The position numbers were made by a program, and so were the translations under genes. The notes below the pieces were generated by a model. That model did no database searches and had not been told where the DNA came from. It saw only the letters and a program-made list of their open reading frames with translations. Shown piece after piece: positions 5,064 through 13,195 of a stretch of DNA of 19,878 bases (its first letter is position 1; each line of letters opens with the position of its first letter). Source of the DNA: Bacillota bacterium (GTDB taxonomy: Bacteria; Bacillota; Clostridia; Christensenellales; JAEXRW01); the NCBI GenBank assembly GCA_023454175.1, contig JAEXRW010000002.1, positions 1-19,878 of the forward strand, read 5' to 3'.

Positions 5064-6179
5064 TTACTTGGCTTTCAGCTGCTCCCAGAGTTCAAGATAC
5101 TTCTCTGTGAGCTCCACACCCAGGTCACGGTATACGACGCAGCGCGCCAGGACGTCCGCAGGAGGATTAATAACGGGGTCATTCTTTTGTTCATCGTCCA
5201 TCAGGTCCAGCGCGGCGCTGTTGGGTGTGGAGTAGCCGATATACTCGCGATTTATTTTTGCCACTTCGGGCCTGTTCATGAAGTCCATGAAGAACTGGGC
5301 CGCTTCCTTGTTTTTCGTGCCCTTGAGCATGACCATGGAATCGAACCAGACGTTGGAGCCTTCCTTCGGCACGACGTACTGGAGCTTGTCGTTTTCCGCC
5401 ATGGCCAGGATCGCATCGCCGGAATAGACCACAGCAAGCGCGGCGCTGCCCGAGATCATGGTATCCCGCACATCGTCTCCCATATAGGCCAGGACGAGCG
5501 GTTTCTGGGCGACCAGCGCATTGTAGGCATCATTCAGGTCCGCGTCGGTACGGGTATTGATACCATGCCCGGTCTTCAGAAGCCCGACGGCGATGGAATC
5601 GCGGGAACTATCATACATGAGGATCTTCTTGGCATACTTTGCGTCCCAGAGGATGTTCCAGCTGTCCACAGGATCCTTGACCAAATCGGTATTATACAGG
5701 ATGCCCACAGTGCCCCACATATAGGGAACGGAATAGGCGTTGGCAGGATCGAAATCCTTGTTCTTGCAGCTGGGATGGATATTTGAAAAAGACGGGACCT
5801 TTGCAAGATCGATCTTCTCCAGCATATCCTCGCTGATCATGCGCTCTATCATGTAATCCGACGGGATGCAGAGGTCGCACTGCTTTCCGCTTTTCAGCAT
5901 CGTGTACATTTCCTCGTTGCTGCCGAAGGTATTGTACTGGACGGTGATCCAGGGGTACTCCTTGTGAAAATCGTCCAAAAGGGTCATGTCGATGTAATCG
6001 CCCCAATTGTATACGATCAGGGTTACAGGCTGTTTTTCCCCGGTTGGGGGAGCAGAAGACGATGGCCGGGAAGACGTATCCTGGGGCGACTGCGACGCCT
6101 GAGCGGGGGCGGTACATCCTGCAAGCAGGAGGACGGCCAGGACGGCAACGGCGAGAATGGATGCAATTATCTTTTTCAT
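5064..6179 (-). CDS. potD: Spermidine/putrescine ABC transporter, substrate-binding lipoprotein
   Basis: A 371-residue extracellular polyamine-binding protein. A lipoprotein signal (MKKIIASILAVAVLAVLLLAGC) puts the lipidated cysteine at residue 22, followed by a Ser/Ala/Pro-rich linker to about residue 50. The mature part opens with VTLIVYNWGDYIDMTLLDDF, characteristic of PotD/PotF. It also has the typical CDLCIPSDYMIERM, YSVPYMWGTVGILYNTD and NVWFDSMVMLKG segments. It captures spermidine or putrescine and delivers it to PotBC. It is the last gene of the operon and overlaps potC by 4 nt, so the two are probably translationally coupled. Whether it prefers spermidine or putrescine cannot be read from the sequence alone. 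Confidence 0.94.
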   Translation of the reverse strand: MKKIIASILAVAVLAVLLLAGCTAPAQASQSPQDTSSRPSSSAPPTGEKQPVTLIVYNWGDYIDMTLLDDFHKEYPWITVQYNTFGSNEEMYTMLKSGKQCDLCIPSDYMIERMISEDMLEKIDLAKVPSFSNIHPSCKNKDFDPANAYSVPYMWGTVGILYNTDLVKDPVDSWNILWDAKYAKKILMYDSSRDSIAVGLLKTGHGINTRTDADLNDAYNALVAQKPLVLAYMGDDVRDTMISGSAALAVVYSGDAILAMAENDKLQYVVPKEGSNVWFDSMVMLKGTKNKEAAQFFMDFMNRPEVAKINREYIGYSTPNSAALDLMDDEQKNDPVINPPADVLARCVVYRDLGVELTEKYLELWEQLKAK

Positions 6180-6988
6180 GCTGTTTTCTCCTTCAGTCTG
6201 GACTTGCGTGATTTTTTATTGCTGCTGTCCCGCGAGGCGCGCAGGTTCACGACCAGAAGCAGCGCCAGGACAGTGACAAACATGATGGCAGAGAGGGCAT
6301 TGATGGTGGGCTTCACACCGGTTTTCACCATGGAATAGATCGCGGTGGAAAGGTTCGCGACATTGCCCTGGGTCACGAAAAGGCTTATTACGAAGTCATC
6401 GATGGACAGCGTGAACGCCAGCAGGGCGCCCGTGAAAACGCCGGGCATGATCTCGGGCATGATGACCTTGCGGAATGCGTAGGAGGGCTTTGCACCCAGG
6501 TCCAGCGCGGCCTCGTACAATTGCGGGCGCATCTGGCGCAGCTTGGGCATCACCGAAAAAATGATATAGGGGATATTGAACGTGATATGCGCGATATACA
6601 GCGTGGCTTCGCCGCGCGGGATCATCAGGATGATGAACAGCAGCATCAGCGACACGCCCGTGACGATATCGGGATTCACGATGGGCACATATGTGATATT
6701 TTCCACCAAAGACCTGGGCCTGCGGCGCATCGCGTGGATGCCCACCGCGCCCAGCGTACCGACGAGCGTGGATACGAGCGTGGAAACCACTGCGACGCGA
6801 AGCGTGACAAACAGCGCATCCATGAGGATCTTGTTTTTAAACAGCTCCCCGTACCACTTGAACGAAAAACCCGTCCAGTTGCTCATGAAACGCGATTCAT
6901 TGAAGGAAAACACGATGAGGATCAATATGGGAGCGTAGAGGAATATCAAAATGAGCGCCAGATACAGGCGGCTGCCAAACTTTTTCAC
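6176..6988 (-). CDS. potC: Spermidine/putrescine ABC transporter permease PotC
   Basis: A 270-residue inner-membrane permease with six predicted helices, starting MKKFGSRLYLALILIFLYAPILILIVFSFN, the standard PotC opening. The cytoplasmic EAA loop that docks onto the ATPase is visible as EAALDLGAKPSYAFRKVIMPEIMPG (about residues 160-184). With PotB it forms the channel through which polyamines cross. Its start overlaps the end of potB by 4 nt and its end overlaps the start of potD by 4 nt. The C-terminus is lysine- and arginine-rich (SRDSSNKKSRKSRLKEK), somewhat longer than usual. The call is secure from the motif and the operon. Confidence 0.94.
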   Translation of the reverse strand: MKKFGSRLYLALILIFLYAPILILIVFSFNESRFMSNWTGFSFKWYGELFKNKILMDALFVTLRVAVVSTLVSTLVGTLGAVGIHAMRRRPRSLVENITYVPIVNPDIVTGVSLMLLFIILMIPRGEATLYIAHITFNIPYIIFSVMPKLRQMRPQLYEAALDLGAKPSYAFRKVIMPEIMPGVFTGALLAFTLSIDDFVISLFVTQGNVANLSTAIYSMVKTGVKPTINALSAIMFVTVLALLLVVNLRASRDSSNKKSRKSRLKEKTA

Positions 6989-7809
6989 CAGAGCATGCCT
7001 CCTTCCTTATCCTTATCATACCGGCGCAGCACGGCCATGCCCAGGATGATGAGCACCATCATGATGAGCGAGAGCGCGGAACCGAAATGCCAGTCCCCGG
7101 TGACGGTGAACTGCTGCTCGATGATATCCCCGTACATCTGGAACTGCGACCCGCCCAAAAGCCGCGAGATGGCGAATGTAGTGACGGCAGGCATGAAGAC
7201 CATGGTGATCCCGGAGACCACGCCGGGGAGGCTGAGCGGGAAGATGACCTTTTTAAATACCGTCAGGGAATTGGCACCCAGGTCCTGCGCGGCCTCCACC
7301 AGATTGCTTTGCATCTTGGTGAGCACGGTGTAGATGGGCAGCACCATGTAGGGGAGGAAGTTATACACAAGGCCAAAGATCACCGCGCCCACGCCGTAGA
7401 GCATCTGGGCCTTCGGCAATCCGATGAGGGACAGGAAGCCGTTGATGAGGCCGTTATTGTCCAGCAGGGTCTTCCAGGCGTAAGTACGGAGCAGGAAATT
7501 CATCCACATGGGCAGGATGCACAGTATCAGAAGAATCCTGGAGGCGTTTTTGGGGAGCTTTGCGAGGATATACGCAAGCGGGTAGCCCAGCACCAGGCAG
7601 ATGGCCGTGGCGGCCAGCGCCAGGAGGAAGGAGCGGAGCAGCACATCCAGATAGATGGGCTGGAACACCTTGGCGAGCGATTCCACGGATACGTAGACCG
7701 TGCCGTTTTCCCCGCCGGTAAACGAATAATACGCCACCAGTACCAGGGGCGCAACGATAAAGGAAAGCATCCAGACCATATAGGGGGCCGAATACCATTT
7801 TCGCGACAT
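6985..7809 (-). CDS. potB: Spermidine/putrescine ABC transporter permease PotB
   Basis: A 274-residue permease of the binding-protein-dependent family. The first helix begins at about residue 9 (MVWMLSFIVAPLVLVAYYSF). The centre has WMNFLLRTYAWKTLLDNNGLINGFL, typical of PotB. The EAA loop reads EAAQDLGANSLTVFKKVIFPLSLPG (about 173-197). It pairs with PotC to form the transport channel energised by PotA. It lies 3 nt after the potA stop and overlaps potC by 4 nt, a tightly packed transport operon. Confidence 0.94.
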   Translation of the reverse strand: MSRKWYSAPYMVWMLSFIVAPLVLVAYYSFTGGENGTVYVSVESLAKVFQPIYLDVLLRSFLLALAATAICLVLGYPLAYILAKLPKNASRILLILCILPMWMNFLLRTYAWKTLLDNNGLINGFLSLIGLPKAQMLYGVGAVIFGLVYNFLPYMVLPIYTVLTKMQSNLVEAAQDLGANSLTVFKKVIFPLSLPGVVSGITMVFMPAVTTFAISRLLGGSQFQMYGDIIEQQFTVTGDWHFGSALSLIMMVLIILGMAVLRRYDKDKEGGMLW

Positions 7810-7812
7810 GCC

Positions 7813-8907
7813 TTACTCCTCGTGCTCTCCGCCGTTCTGGCGGGCTTTGGGATCGAAGACGGAATACTCCATGATATGGATATCATCGGGGTCTATGATC
7901 AGCCCCACCCGGTCCCCGGGGGAGGCTTTTTCGGTGGAATGCACCGTCCAGACGAAGCCGCCGTTCTGCAGGCTTTTTATCATTATTTCGTAGTGCACAC
8001 CCATGAAAAGGACGGAAACCACTTCGCCCGAGATCATGCCTTCCTGCGGGGATACGACCCGTATATCCTCGGGCCGCACCACCACGTGCACCTTCTGGTT
8101 CTTTGCAAACCCCTTGTCCACGCAGGTAAAATCCTGGCCGCAGAAGTGCACGAAGAAATCCCGGAGCATGATGCCTTCCACGATATTGCTTTCACCGATG
8201 AAATCGGCCACATAGGCGTTTTTCGGTTCATTGTAAATATCCACCGGCGTGCCGATCTGCTGGATCTCCCCATCCTTCATGACGACGACGGTATCGGACA
8301 TGGTGAGCGCCTCCTCCTGGTCATGCGTGACATAGAGGAAGGTGATGCCAAGGCGCTTCTGGATGCTTTTCAATTCGATCTGCATCTCCTTGCGCAGCTT
8401 CAGATCCAGTGCGCCCAGGGGTTCGTCCAGAAGAAGCACTTCAGGCTCATTCACTAGGGCGCGCGCGATGGCGATGCGCTGCTGCTCGCCGCCCGAAAGA
8501 GAATCCACCCAGCGCTTTTCGAAGCCTGCCAGGCCCACCATCTCCAGCATCCTGGTCACCTTGGCCTTGATCTGCTGCTTGTCGGCTTTTTTGATCTTCA
8601 GACCGAACGCAACGTTTTCAAAGACATTCAGATGCGGGAAAAGCGCATATTTCTGAAAGACCGTGTTCACCCGCCGCTTGTAGGGCGGGATGCCGGTGAT
8701 ATTGGCGCCTTCAAAGAAGACATCCCCTTTGGAGGGCTTTTCAAAGCCCGCGATGATACGGAGCAGGGTGGTCTTGCCGCAGCCGCTGGGCCCGAGCAGG
8801 GTGACAAACTCGCGGGGCCGGATGCCGAGACTGATATTTTTCAGGGCTTCGTCACCGTCGAAAACCTTGGATACATTTTCCAACTGTATGAGATTGGCCT
8901 GCTGCAT
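7813..8907 (-). CDS. potA: Spermidine/putrescine ABC transporter ATP-binding protein PotA
   Basis: A 364-residue ATPase that powers polyamine import. Walker A is GPSGCGKTT (39-47), the Q-loop glutamine is Gln85, the ABC signature is LSGGEQ (137-142), Walker B is VLLLDEP (157-163) and the switch histidine is His195. A C-terminal regulatory OB/TOBE region (about 240-364) completes the MalK/PotA architecture. The frame extends to a TTG at 8931, but the ATG at 8907 is favoured. It follows a GGGGGTG ribosome binding site (8915-8921), and the protein then begins MQQANLIQLENVSKVF as expected. It lies 25 nt downstream of the regulator gene and starts the transporter part of the operon. Confidence 0.95.
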   Translation of the reverse strand: MQQANLIQLENVSKVFDGDEALKNISLGIRPREFVTLLGPSGCGKTTLLRIIAGFEKPSKGDVFFEGANITGIPPYKRRVNTVFQKYALFPHLNVFENVAFGLKIKKADKQQIKAKVTRMLEMVGLAGFEKRWVDSLSGGEQQRIAIARALVNEPEVLLLDEPLGALDLKLRKEMQIELKSIQKRLGITFLYVTHDQEEALTMSDTVVVMKDGEIQQIGTPVDIYNEPKNAYVADFIGESNIVEGIMLRDFFVHFCGQDFTCVDKGFAKNQKVHVVVRPEDIRVVSPQEGMISGEVVSVLFMGVHYEIMIKSLQNGGFVWTVHSTEKASPGDRVGLIIDPDDIHIMEYSVFDPKARQNGGEHEE

Positions 8908-8932
8908 GAAGCACACCCCCGATTCACTCAAA

Positions 8933-9472
8933 TTAAAAACTGGGCGGAGTGGAGATCCAGAGCACCTTTGCCTGCGCCTTTCCGGCGTTTTTCAGGCAAT
9001 GGGTGGTGGAAGGCGTAAAATAGAACGAGTCCCCCTTTTTCAGCCGGTGGCGCGCGGCGCCAAGGATCAGCTGCAGGGAACCGTTCAGTACATAACCAAA
9101 CTCCTCACCTTCGTGCGGGTCGTCCACTTCGGTGCTGCCGCCCGGATGCAGGGTGAGGAGTATGGGTTCAAGCTTGTTTTTCTGTGAATTTGTTACGAGC
9201 CATTCAACGGTATTGCCCAGCGCGGCGTCTTCCTTTTCGAAGACGTCGGCCTTGCCGAAGACGATCTTCACATCGGGAGGTTCATTGAAAAAGGCTTTCA
9301 GATCGGTGCCCAGGCACTCCAGAATATCCATCAGCGTGGCGATGGAGGGGGAAGTGAGATCGCTCTCCAACTGGGAGATGAAGCCCTTGGAAAGCTCGGC
9401 GCGGGCTGCCAGCTCTGACTGCGTCAGGCCGTATTTGATACGCAGATCCCGGATCTTGGCCCCAATCTTCAT
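8933..9472 (-). CDS. XRE-cupin transcriptional regulator of the polyamine operon
   Basis: A 179-residue regulator. The N-terminal helix-turn-helix (about 4-60) contains LRIKYGLTQSELAARAELSKGFISQLESD, a clear XRE/Cro fold. A C-terminal cupin (about 100-175) has LHPGGSTEVDDPHEGEEFGYVLNGSLQLILG and PSTTHCLKNAG. This arrangement is that of PuuR-type regulators, which commonly control polyamine genes. Binding of a polyamine or related ligand in the cupin is inferred. The frame opens at a GTG (9481), but the ATG at 9472 is better spaced from AAGGGGTG. It is the promoter-proximal gene of the pot operon, so it probably controls itself and potABCD through the half-sites at 9504-9531. Confidence 0.9.
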   Translation of the reverse strand: MKIGAKIRDLRIKYGLTQSELAARAELSKGFISQLESDLTSPSIATLMDILECLGTDLKAFFNEPPDVKIVFGKADVFEKEDAALGNTVEWLVTNSQKNKLEPILLTLHPGGSTEVDDPHEGEEFGYVLNGSLQLILGAARHRLKKGDSFYFTPSTTHCLKNAGKAQAKVLWISTPPSF

Positions 9473-9500
9473 CAAACCCACCCCTTCACGGAATTTTGTC

Positions 9501-9531
9501 TTTCTAAACCTGAAGTTTAGAAAGGCTAAAC
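9501..9531 (-). promoter_or_regulatory. Three-half-site operator for the XRE-cupin regulator
   Basis: Three copies of a 6-bp half-site alternate in orientation: CTAAAC (9504-9509), GTTTAG (9515-9520) and CTAAAC (9526-9531). Each is separated by exactly 5 nt, so the centres recur every 11 bp, about one helical turn. The first two belong to a perfect 9-bp inverted repeat (9501-9509 with 9515-9523). The array lies just downstream of the predicted transcription start, a position suited to repression. Confidence 0.7.
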
Positions 9532-9546
9532 AAAAACAACAAGGTT

Positions 9547-9575
9547 ATTTAAGCATATGCAGGGGGTAATGTCAA
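9547..9575 (-). promoter_or_regulatory. Promoter of the regulator-potABCD operon
   Basis: On the minus strand, TTGACA (9575-9570) is separated by 17 nt from TTAAAT (9552-9547). TG-C directly before it makes an extended -10. Transcription should start near 9540, a few bases before the operator half-sites. Confidence 0.75.
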
Positions 9576-9680
9576 CAAATAATTTCACCCGGAGACAGTC
9601 TGTACCATCCATAAAATGGCAGAATAAAAAGCGTGCGATTACGTGCACATTCAAGACCGTAAAGCTTCATTCAGGCAAAT

Positions 9681-9711
9681 AAAAAACGGCGGAGACCGAT
9701 GGTCCCCGCCG
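9681..9711 (-). terminator. Intrinsic terminator of the aldolase gene
   Basis: On the minus strand an 11-bp stem with one mismatch (9701-9711 with 9687-9697) has a 3-nt loop and runs into six T residues (plus-strand A-run 9681-9686). It lies just after the fba stop. The interval from here to the pot promoter (9576-9680) shows no gene. Confidence 0.85.
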
Positions 9712-9729
9712 CCTGGGTGCAGGAATAGC

Positions 9730-10671
9730 TTACTTCAATTCCGAAGCCTTGCCTGCGCAGCCGAGCACGTTGATGAGCTTGTTTTTGACCAGCTCACGGA
9801 TGGCATCGCGGGCGGGTTTGAGGTACTGCCTGGGGTCGAAGTGGGAGGGATTTTCCGCGAAATACTTGCGGACGGTGGCCGTCATGGCCAGGCGGAGGTC
9901 GGAGTCGATATTGATCTTGCAGACGGCGGAACGGGCTGCCTGGCGCAGCATATCTTCGGGCACGCCCCTGGCGCCGGGCATCTGGCCGCCGAACTGGTTG
10001 ATCATATCCACGAATTCCGGGATGACGCTGGAGGCGCCGTGCAGCACGATGGGGAAGGCGGGGAGGCGCTTGCTGACTTCATCGAGGATATCGAAGCGGA
10101 GCCTGGGCTCGCCCTTGAATTTGAAGGCGCCGTGGCTCGTGCCGATGGCGATGGCGAGGGAATCCACGCCGGTCCTGCTGACGAATTCCTGCACGTCATC
10201 GGGGTTGGTAAAGGCGGCATCCTGATCGGATACATTCACCGCGTCCTCGATGCCGGCAAGACGGCCGAGTTCGCCTTCCACGACGACGCCGTGGTCATGG
10301 GCGTATTCCACGACCTGCTTGGTGAGCTTCACATTCTCTTCAAAGGAGTGGTGGGAACCATCGATCATGACGGAGGTGAACCCGCCGTCGATGCAGGATT
10401 TGCACAGTTCAAACGTATCGCCATGGTCGAGGTGCAGGCAGATGGGGAGGCCGGTATCCTCGATGGCTGCTTCCACGAGCTTCATCAGGTACACATGCTT
10501 GGCGTATTTGCGTGCGCCGGAGGAGACCTGCAGGATCAGGGGAGCGTCCACTTCCTTGGCGGCTTCCGTAATACCCTGGACGATCTCCATGTTGTTCACA
10601 TTGAAAGCACCGATGGCATAGCCTCCGGCATAGGCTTTCTTGAACATTTCAACTGATGTAACGAGGGCCAT
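9730..10671 (-). CDS. fba: Class II fructose-1,6-bisphosphate aldolase
   Basis: A 313-residue zinc-dependent aldolase that interconverts fructose-1,6-bisphosphate with dihydroxyacetone phosphate and glyceraldehyde-3-phosphate. The sequence begins MALVTSVEMFKKAYAGGYAIGAFNVNN, typical of the family. The active site shows HLDHGD with catalytic Asp82 and zinc ligand His83. Further zinc ligands are His180 (GTSHGAFKF) and His211 (LHGASS). The substrate-binding NIDSDLR lies near the C-terminus. AAGGAGG sits before the ATG. It has its own promoter and terminator. A tagatose-bisphosphate aldolase reading is less likely because there is no tagatose or galactitol gene nearby, but sequence alone does not fully exclude it. 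Confidence 0.94.
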   Translation of the reverse strand: MALVTSVEMFKKAYAGGYAIGAFNVNNMEIVQGITEAAKEVDAPLILQVSSGARKYAKHVYLMKLVEAAIEDTGLPICLHLDHGDTFELCKSCIDGGFTSVMIDGSHHSFEENVKLTKQVVEYAHDHGVVVEGELGRLAGIEDAVNVSDQDAAFTNPDDVQEFVSRTGVDSLAIAIGTSHGAFKFKGEPRLRFDILDEVSKRLPAFPIVLHGASSVIPEFVDMINQFGGQMPGARGVPEDMLRQAARSAVCKINIDSDLRLAMTATVRKYFAENPSHFDPRQYLKPARDAIRELVKNKLINVLGCAGKASELK

Positions 10672-10736
10672 GATAAAATCCTCCTTAGAAATATAAGTTA
10701 TAGCAATGGTTATTGCACAATAGCAGGCTAAAACTT

Positions 10737-10765
10737 ATTATATCCCCAATAAGCTAGCGTGCCAA
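10737..10765 (-). promoter_or_regulatory. Promoter of the aldolase gene
   Basis: On the minus strand, TTGGCA (10765-10760), a 17-nt spacer and a perfect TATAAT (10742-10737) predict a start near 10730, giving a leader of about 60 nt. The leader contains a small GCAAT/ATTGC hairpin. Confidence 0.8.
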
Positions 10766-10796
10766 CTATTTTTACGAAACATTCCTTTGGCCCATC

Positions 10797-10825
10797 TTTA
10801 TTTATAATCTGAAAAGGGCTATAAT
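10797..10825 (+). promoter_or_regulatory. Possible promoter of the glycosyltransferase gene
   Basis: A perfect TATAAT at 10820-10825 lies 17 nt after a poor -35 (TTTATT, 10797-10802). A second TATAAT is present at 10803-10808. It is divergent from the aldolase promoter. Confidence 0.45.
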
Positions 10826-10874
10826 AACTGATGGCATACAGGTCATATTTACCATGCGAGGTGGCAAGCAAAAC

Positions 10875-11819
10875 ATGAATCACATCAAGTATTCCATCGT
10901 GGCGCCGGCCTACAATGAAGAGGAATGCATTTCAGAATTTTACCGCAGGATGAAAGCGGTCATGGAAAGTACGAAGGAATCCTACGAGATCGTATTCATC
11001 AACGACGGCAGCCGGGACGGCACACTGGACAAGCTGCTGGATATCCAGAAGCAGGACAAGAACGTGGCGGTGCTGGATTTTTCCAGGAATTTCGGCCACC
11101 AGGTGGCGGTCTCGTGCGGGATGGAACATGCCCGGGGAGACGCCGTGGTGCTCATCGACGCGGACCTGCAGGACCCGCCTGAAGTGATCCCCGAGATGAT
11201 CGCCAAGTGGAAGGAAGGATACGACGTCGTCTACGGCAAGCGCAGCAAGCGCAAAGGGGAATCCGCCTTCAAAAAGCTGACCGCCTTCGGCTTTTACCGC
11301 GTGCTGGACTGGCTGAGCGGGCAGCAGATCCCCAAGGATACCGGGGACTTCCGCCTGATAGACCGGAAGGTATGCGACGTGATGAAGCGCCTGCACGAGC
11401 ACAACCGCTTCCTGCGGGGGCTGGTGCACTGGGTGGGCTTCAAACAGACGAAAGTCGAGTACGTCCGCAATGAGCGCTTTGCCGGCGTGAGCAAATACCC
11501 GCTGAAAAAAATGATGAAGCTGGCCGGGGACGGGATCGTCGGCTTTTCGGCCAAACCCCTCAAACTGGCACTGCCGCTGGGCGTCATCGTTTGTTTCCTG
11601 GCATTCCTTTACCTCATCACCATCATCATACTCACATGCGTACTCACACCTCCGCCGAGCCCGTTCCACTTCGTCACCTCCGTACTGATGGGCATCCTGG
11701 GGCTGGTGCTGTGCGCGCTGGGGATAATGGGAATCTACATGGGCAGGATATTTGACGAAGTGCAGAACAGGCCGCTCTACATCCTGCGCGCAAAATACGG
11801 CCTGGATGACAAGGATTGA
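10875..11819 (+). CDS. Membrane-anchored family 2 glycosyltransferase (GtrB/CsbB-like)
   Basis: A 314-residue GT-A transferase. The N-terminal catalytic domain has YSIVAPAYNEEECI (6-19), DGSRDGT (44-50) and the metal-binding DADLQDPP (95-102), followed by TGDFRLIDR and an arginine/serine loop ERFAGVSKYPLKKM. Two C-terminal transmembrane helices (about 234-256 and 268-292) anchor it. This pattern matches polyprenyl-phosphate glycosyltransferases such as GtrB, CsbB and dolichol-phosphate-mannose-synthase-like enzymes. These load a sugar onto undecaprenyl phosphate for later transfer to wall polymers. The sugar cannot be deduced. The ATG at 10875 is preferred to the one at 10854 because GAGGTG (10858-10863) precedes it and MNHIKYSIVAPAYNE is a standard opening. 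It appears monocistronic. Confidence 0.88.
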   Translation: MNHIKYSIVAPAYNEEECISEFYRRMKAVMESTKESYEIVFINDGSRDGTLDKLLDIQKQDKNVAVLDFSRNFGHQVAVSCGMEHARGDAVVLIDADLQDPPEVIPEMIAKWKEGYDVVYGKRSKRKGESAFKKLTAFGFYRVLDWLSGQQIPKDTGDFRLIDRKVCDVMKRLHEHNRFLRGLVHWVGFKQTKVEYVRNERFAGVSKYPLKKMMKLAGDGIVGFSAKPLKLALPLGVIVCFLAFLYLITIIILTCVLTPPPSPFHFVTSVLMGILGLVLCALGIMGIYMGRIFDEVQNRPLYILRAKYGLDDKD

Positions 11820-11838
11820 CCGACCCATCCCCATAGAA

Positions 11839-11867
11839 TTGGGTATATATATTACAGAATATATAAA
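11839..11867 (+). promoter_or_regulatory. Possible promoter of the M29 peptidase gene
   Basis: TATAAA (11862-11867) lies 17 nt after a partial -35 (TTGGGT, 11839-11844) in an AT-rich spacer, about 50 nt before the start codon. Confidence 0.4.
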
Positions 11868-11917
11868 TGATCAGAATTCCCATTCACAATAGATAGTAAA
11901 GAAAGAGGTTACTTGCG

Positions 11918-13036
11918 ATGATCGATCCGAGAATAACGACCCTGGCCAAGACCCTGATCAACTACTCCTGCAAACTGAAGGAAGGGGAGAAGGTGCTCAT
12001 TGAGGTGGTGGGCAACCACATGGACCTGGCCACCGAACTGGTGAAGCAGGCCTATGCAGCCAAAGCTATCCCCTATACCAACATCATCGAACCCAAACTG
12101 CTGCGCGCAATCCACATGGGCTCCACCGAGGCGCAGTGGGACCTGGCGGCCAAGTGGGACGGCCTGCGCATGAGCGATATGAACGCGTACATCGGCCTTC
12201 GCGGCGGGGACAATACGGCGGAGTATTCCGACGTGCCGCCGGAAAACATGGACTACTACATGAAGCATTACTATAAGCAGGTGCATTTCGGCATCCGCAT
12301 CCCCAAGACGAAATGGGTCGTCCTTCGCTATCCGGCCCCGTCCATGGCGCAGGCGGCCAACATGAGCACCGAGGCATTCGAAGATTTCTATTTCAGCGTG
12401 TGCAACCTGGACTACGCCAAGATGTCCAAGGCGATGGACCCGCTGGTGGACCTCATCAACAAGACGGACAGGGTGCGCATCACCGGCAAGGGGACTGACC
12501 TTTCTTTCTCCATCAAGGGACTGCCGGCCATCAAATGCGACGGGGACCGCAACATCCCGGACGGCGAGGTATTCACTGCACCCGTCAAGGACAGCATCGA
12601 AGGGGTCATCTCCTATAACACGCCTTCGCGCGAAGAAGGCTTCGTCTATGAAAACATCGTATTCAAGTTCAAAAAGGGCAGGATCGTGGAAGCCACTGCC
12701 AACGATACCGAGCGCATCAACAAATACCTGGACACTGACGAGGGCGCGCGCTACATCGGGGAATTTTCCTTCGGCATCAACCCGCTGGTGAAAAAGCCGA
12801 TGCTGGATACGCTCTTTGATGAGAAAATATACGGCTCCATCCACCTGACGCCGGGGGCCGCCTACGACGAATGCAACAACGGCAACAAATCCGCCATCCA
12901 CTGGGACCTGGTCTTTATCCAGACGCCCGAGTACGGCGGGGGCGAGATCTATTTCGACGACAGGCTGATCCGCAAGGACGGCATCTTTGTGGCGCCGGAA
13001 CTGAAATCCATGAACGCCGAAAACCTGCTGGGTTGA
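11918..13036 (+). CDS. Aminopeptidase, M29 (thermophilic metalloprotease) family
   Basis: A 372-residue cytoplasmic metallo-aminopeptidase of the AmpS/PepS type, which removes N-terminal residues from peptides. The metal ligands expected for the family are visible: Glu217 (IPDGEVF), Glu282 (YIGEFSFG), His309 (YGSIHLTPG), His328 and Asp330 (SAIHWDLV). The N-terminal domain begins RITTLAKTLINYSCKLKEGEKVLIE, also typical. Length fits (about 370-410 in the family). GAGGTT sits 8 nt before the ATG. It stands alone between the glycosyltransferase and gap, with no evidence of a shared function. Two imperfect 15-bp repeats (AATCCCGTTCAAGGG, 13036-13050, and AATCCCGTCGAAGGG, 13053-13067) lie right at and after its stop. 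Confidence 0.92.
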   Translation: MIDPRITTLAKTLINYSCKLKEGEKVLIEVVGNHMDLATELVKQAYAAKAIPYTNIIEPKLLRAIHMGSTEAQWDLAAKWDGLRMSDMNAYIGLRGGDNTAEYSDVPPENMDYYMKHYYKQVHFGIRIPKTKWVVLRYPAPSMAQAANMSTEAFEDFYFSVCNLDYAKMSKAMDPLVDLINKTDRVRITGKGTDLSFSIKGLPAIKCDGDRNIPDGEVFTAPVKDSIEGVISYNTPSREEGFVYENIVFKFKKGRIVEATANDTERINKYLDTDEGARYIGEFSFGINPLVKKPMLDTLFDEKIYGSIHLTPGAAYDECNNGNKSAIHWDLVFIQTPEYGGGEIYFDDRLIRKDGIFVAPELKSMNAENLLG

Positions 13037-13069
13037 ATCCCGTTCAAGGGTAAATCCCGTCGAAGGGAC

Positions 13070-13098
13070 TTGAAAATAAACAGAATTTAATATATCAT
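13070..13098 (+). promoter_or_regulatory. Promoter of gap
   Basis: TTGAAA (13070-13075), a 17-nt spacer and TATCAT (13093-13098) predict a start near 13105. The resulting leader of about 90 nt contains the hairpins described separately. Confidence 0.7.
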
Positions 13099-13115
13099 CT
13101 AATATTGGTATGCGG

Positions 13116-13173
13116 GCAGCACACTGCTGCAGCATGTGATTTTCGAGATTATGTTTTTACATAATTCATAATC
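13116..13173 (+). promoter_or_regulatory. Structured 5' leader of gap
   Basis: A GCAGCA/TGCTGC hairpin (13116-13121 with 13125-13130) is followed by ATTATGT (13148-13154), which can pair with ACATAAT (13159-13165). GATTATG (13147-13153) can alternatively pair with CATAATC (13167-13173). The last two are mutually exclusive. Neither covers the AGGAGGT (13182-13188) directly. A regulatory role is only a suggestion. Confidence 0.35.
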
Positions 13174-13195
13174 AATTCATTAGGAGGTATGGACA

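Noticed and set aside
5004..5786. Plus-strand open frame opposite potD
   Set aside because: Antisense shadow of potD; it begins inside the pot terminator and has no coding features of its own.
7087..8457. Long plus-strand open frame (456 codons) opposite potA and potB
   Set aside because: It is the antisense of two intact, motif-complete ABC transporter genes, is rich in His/Asp/Arg typical of antisense shadows, and has no family resemblance or ribosome binding site.
11909..13135. Minus-strand open frame opposite the M29 peptidase
   Set aside because: Antisense shadow; the plus-strand gene has all metal ligands and a ribosome binding site.
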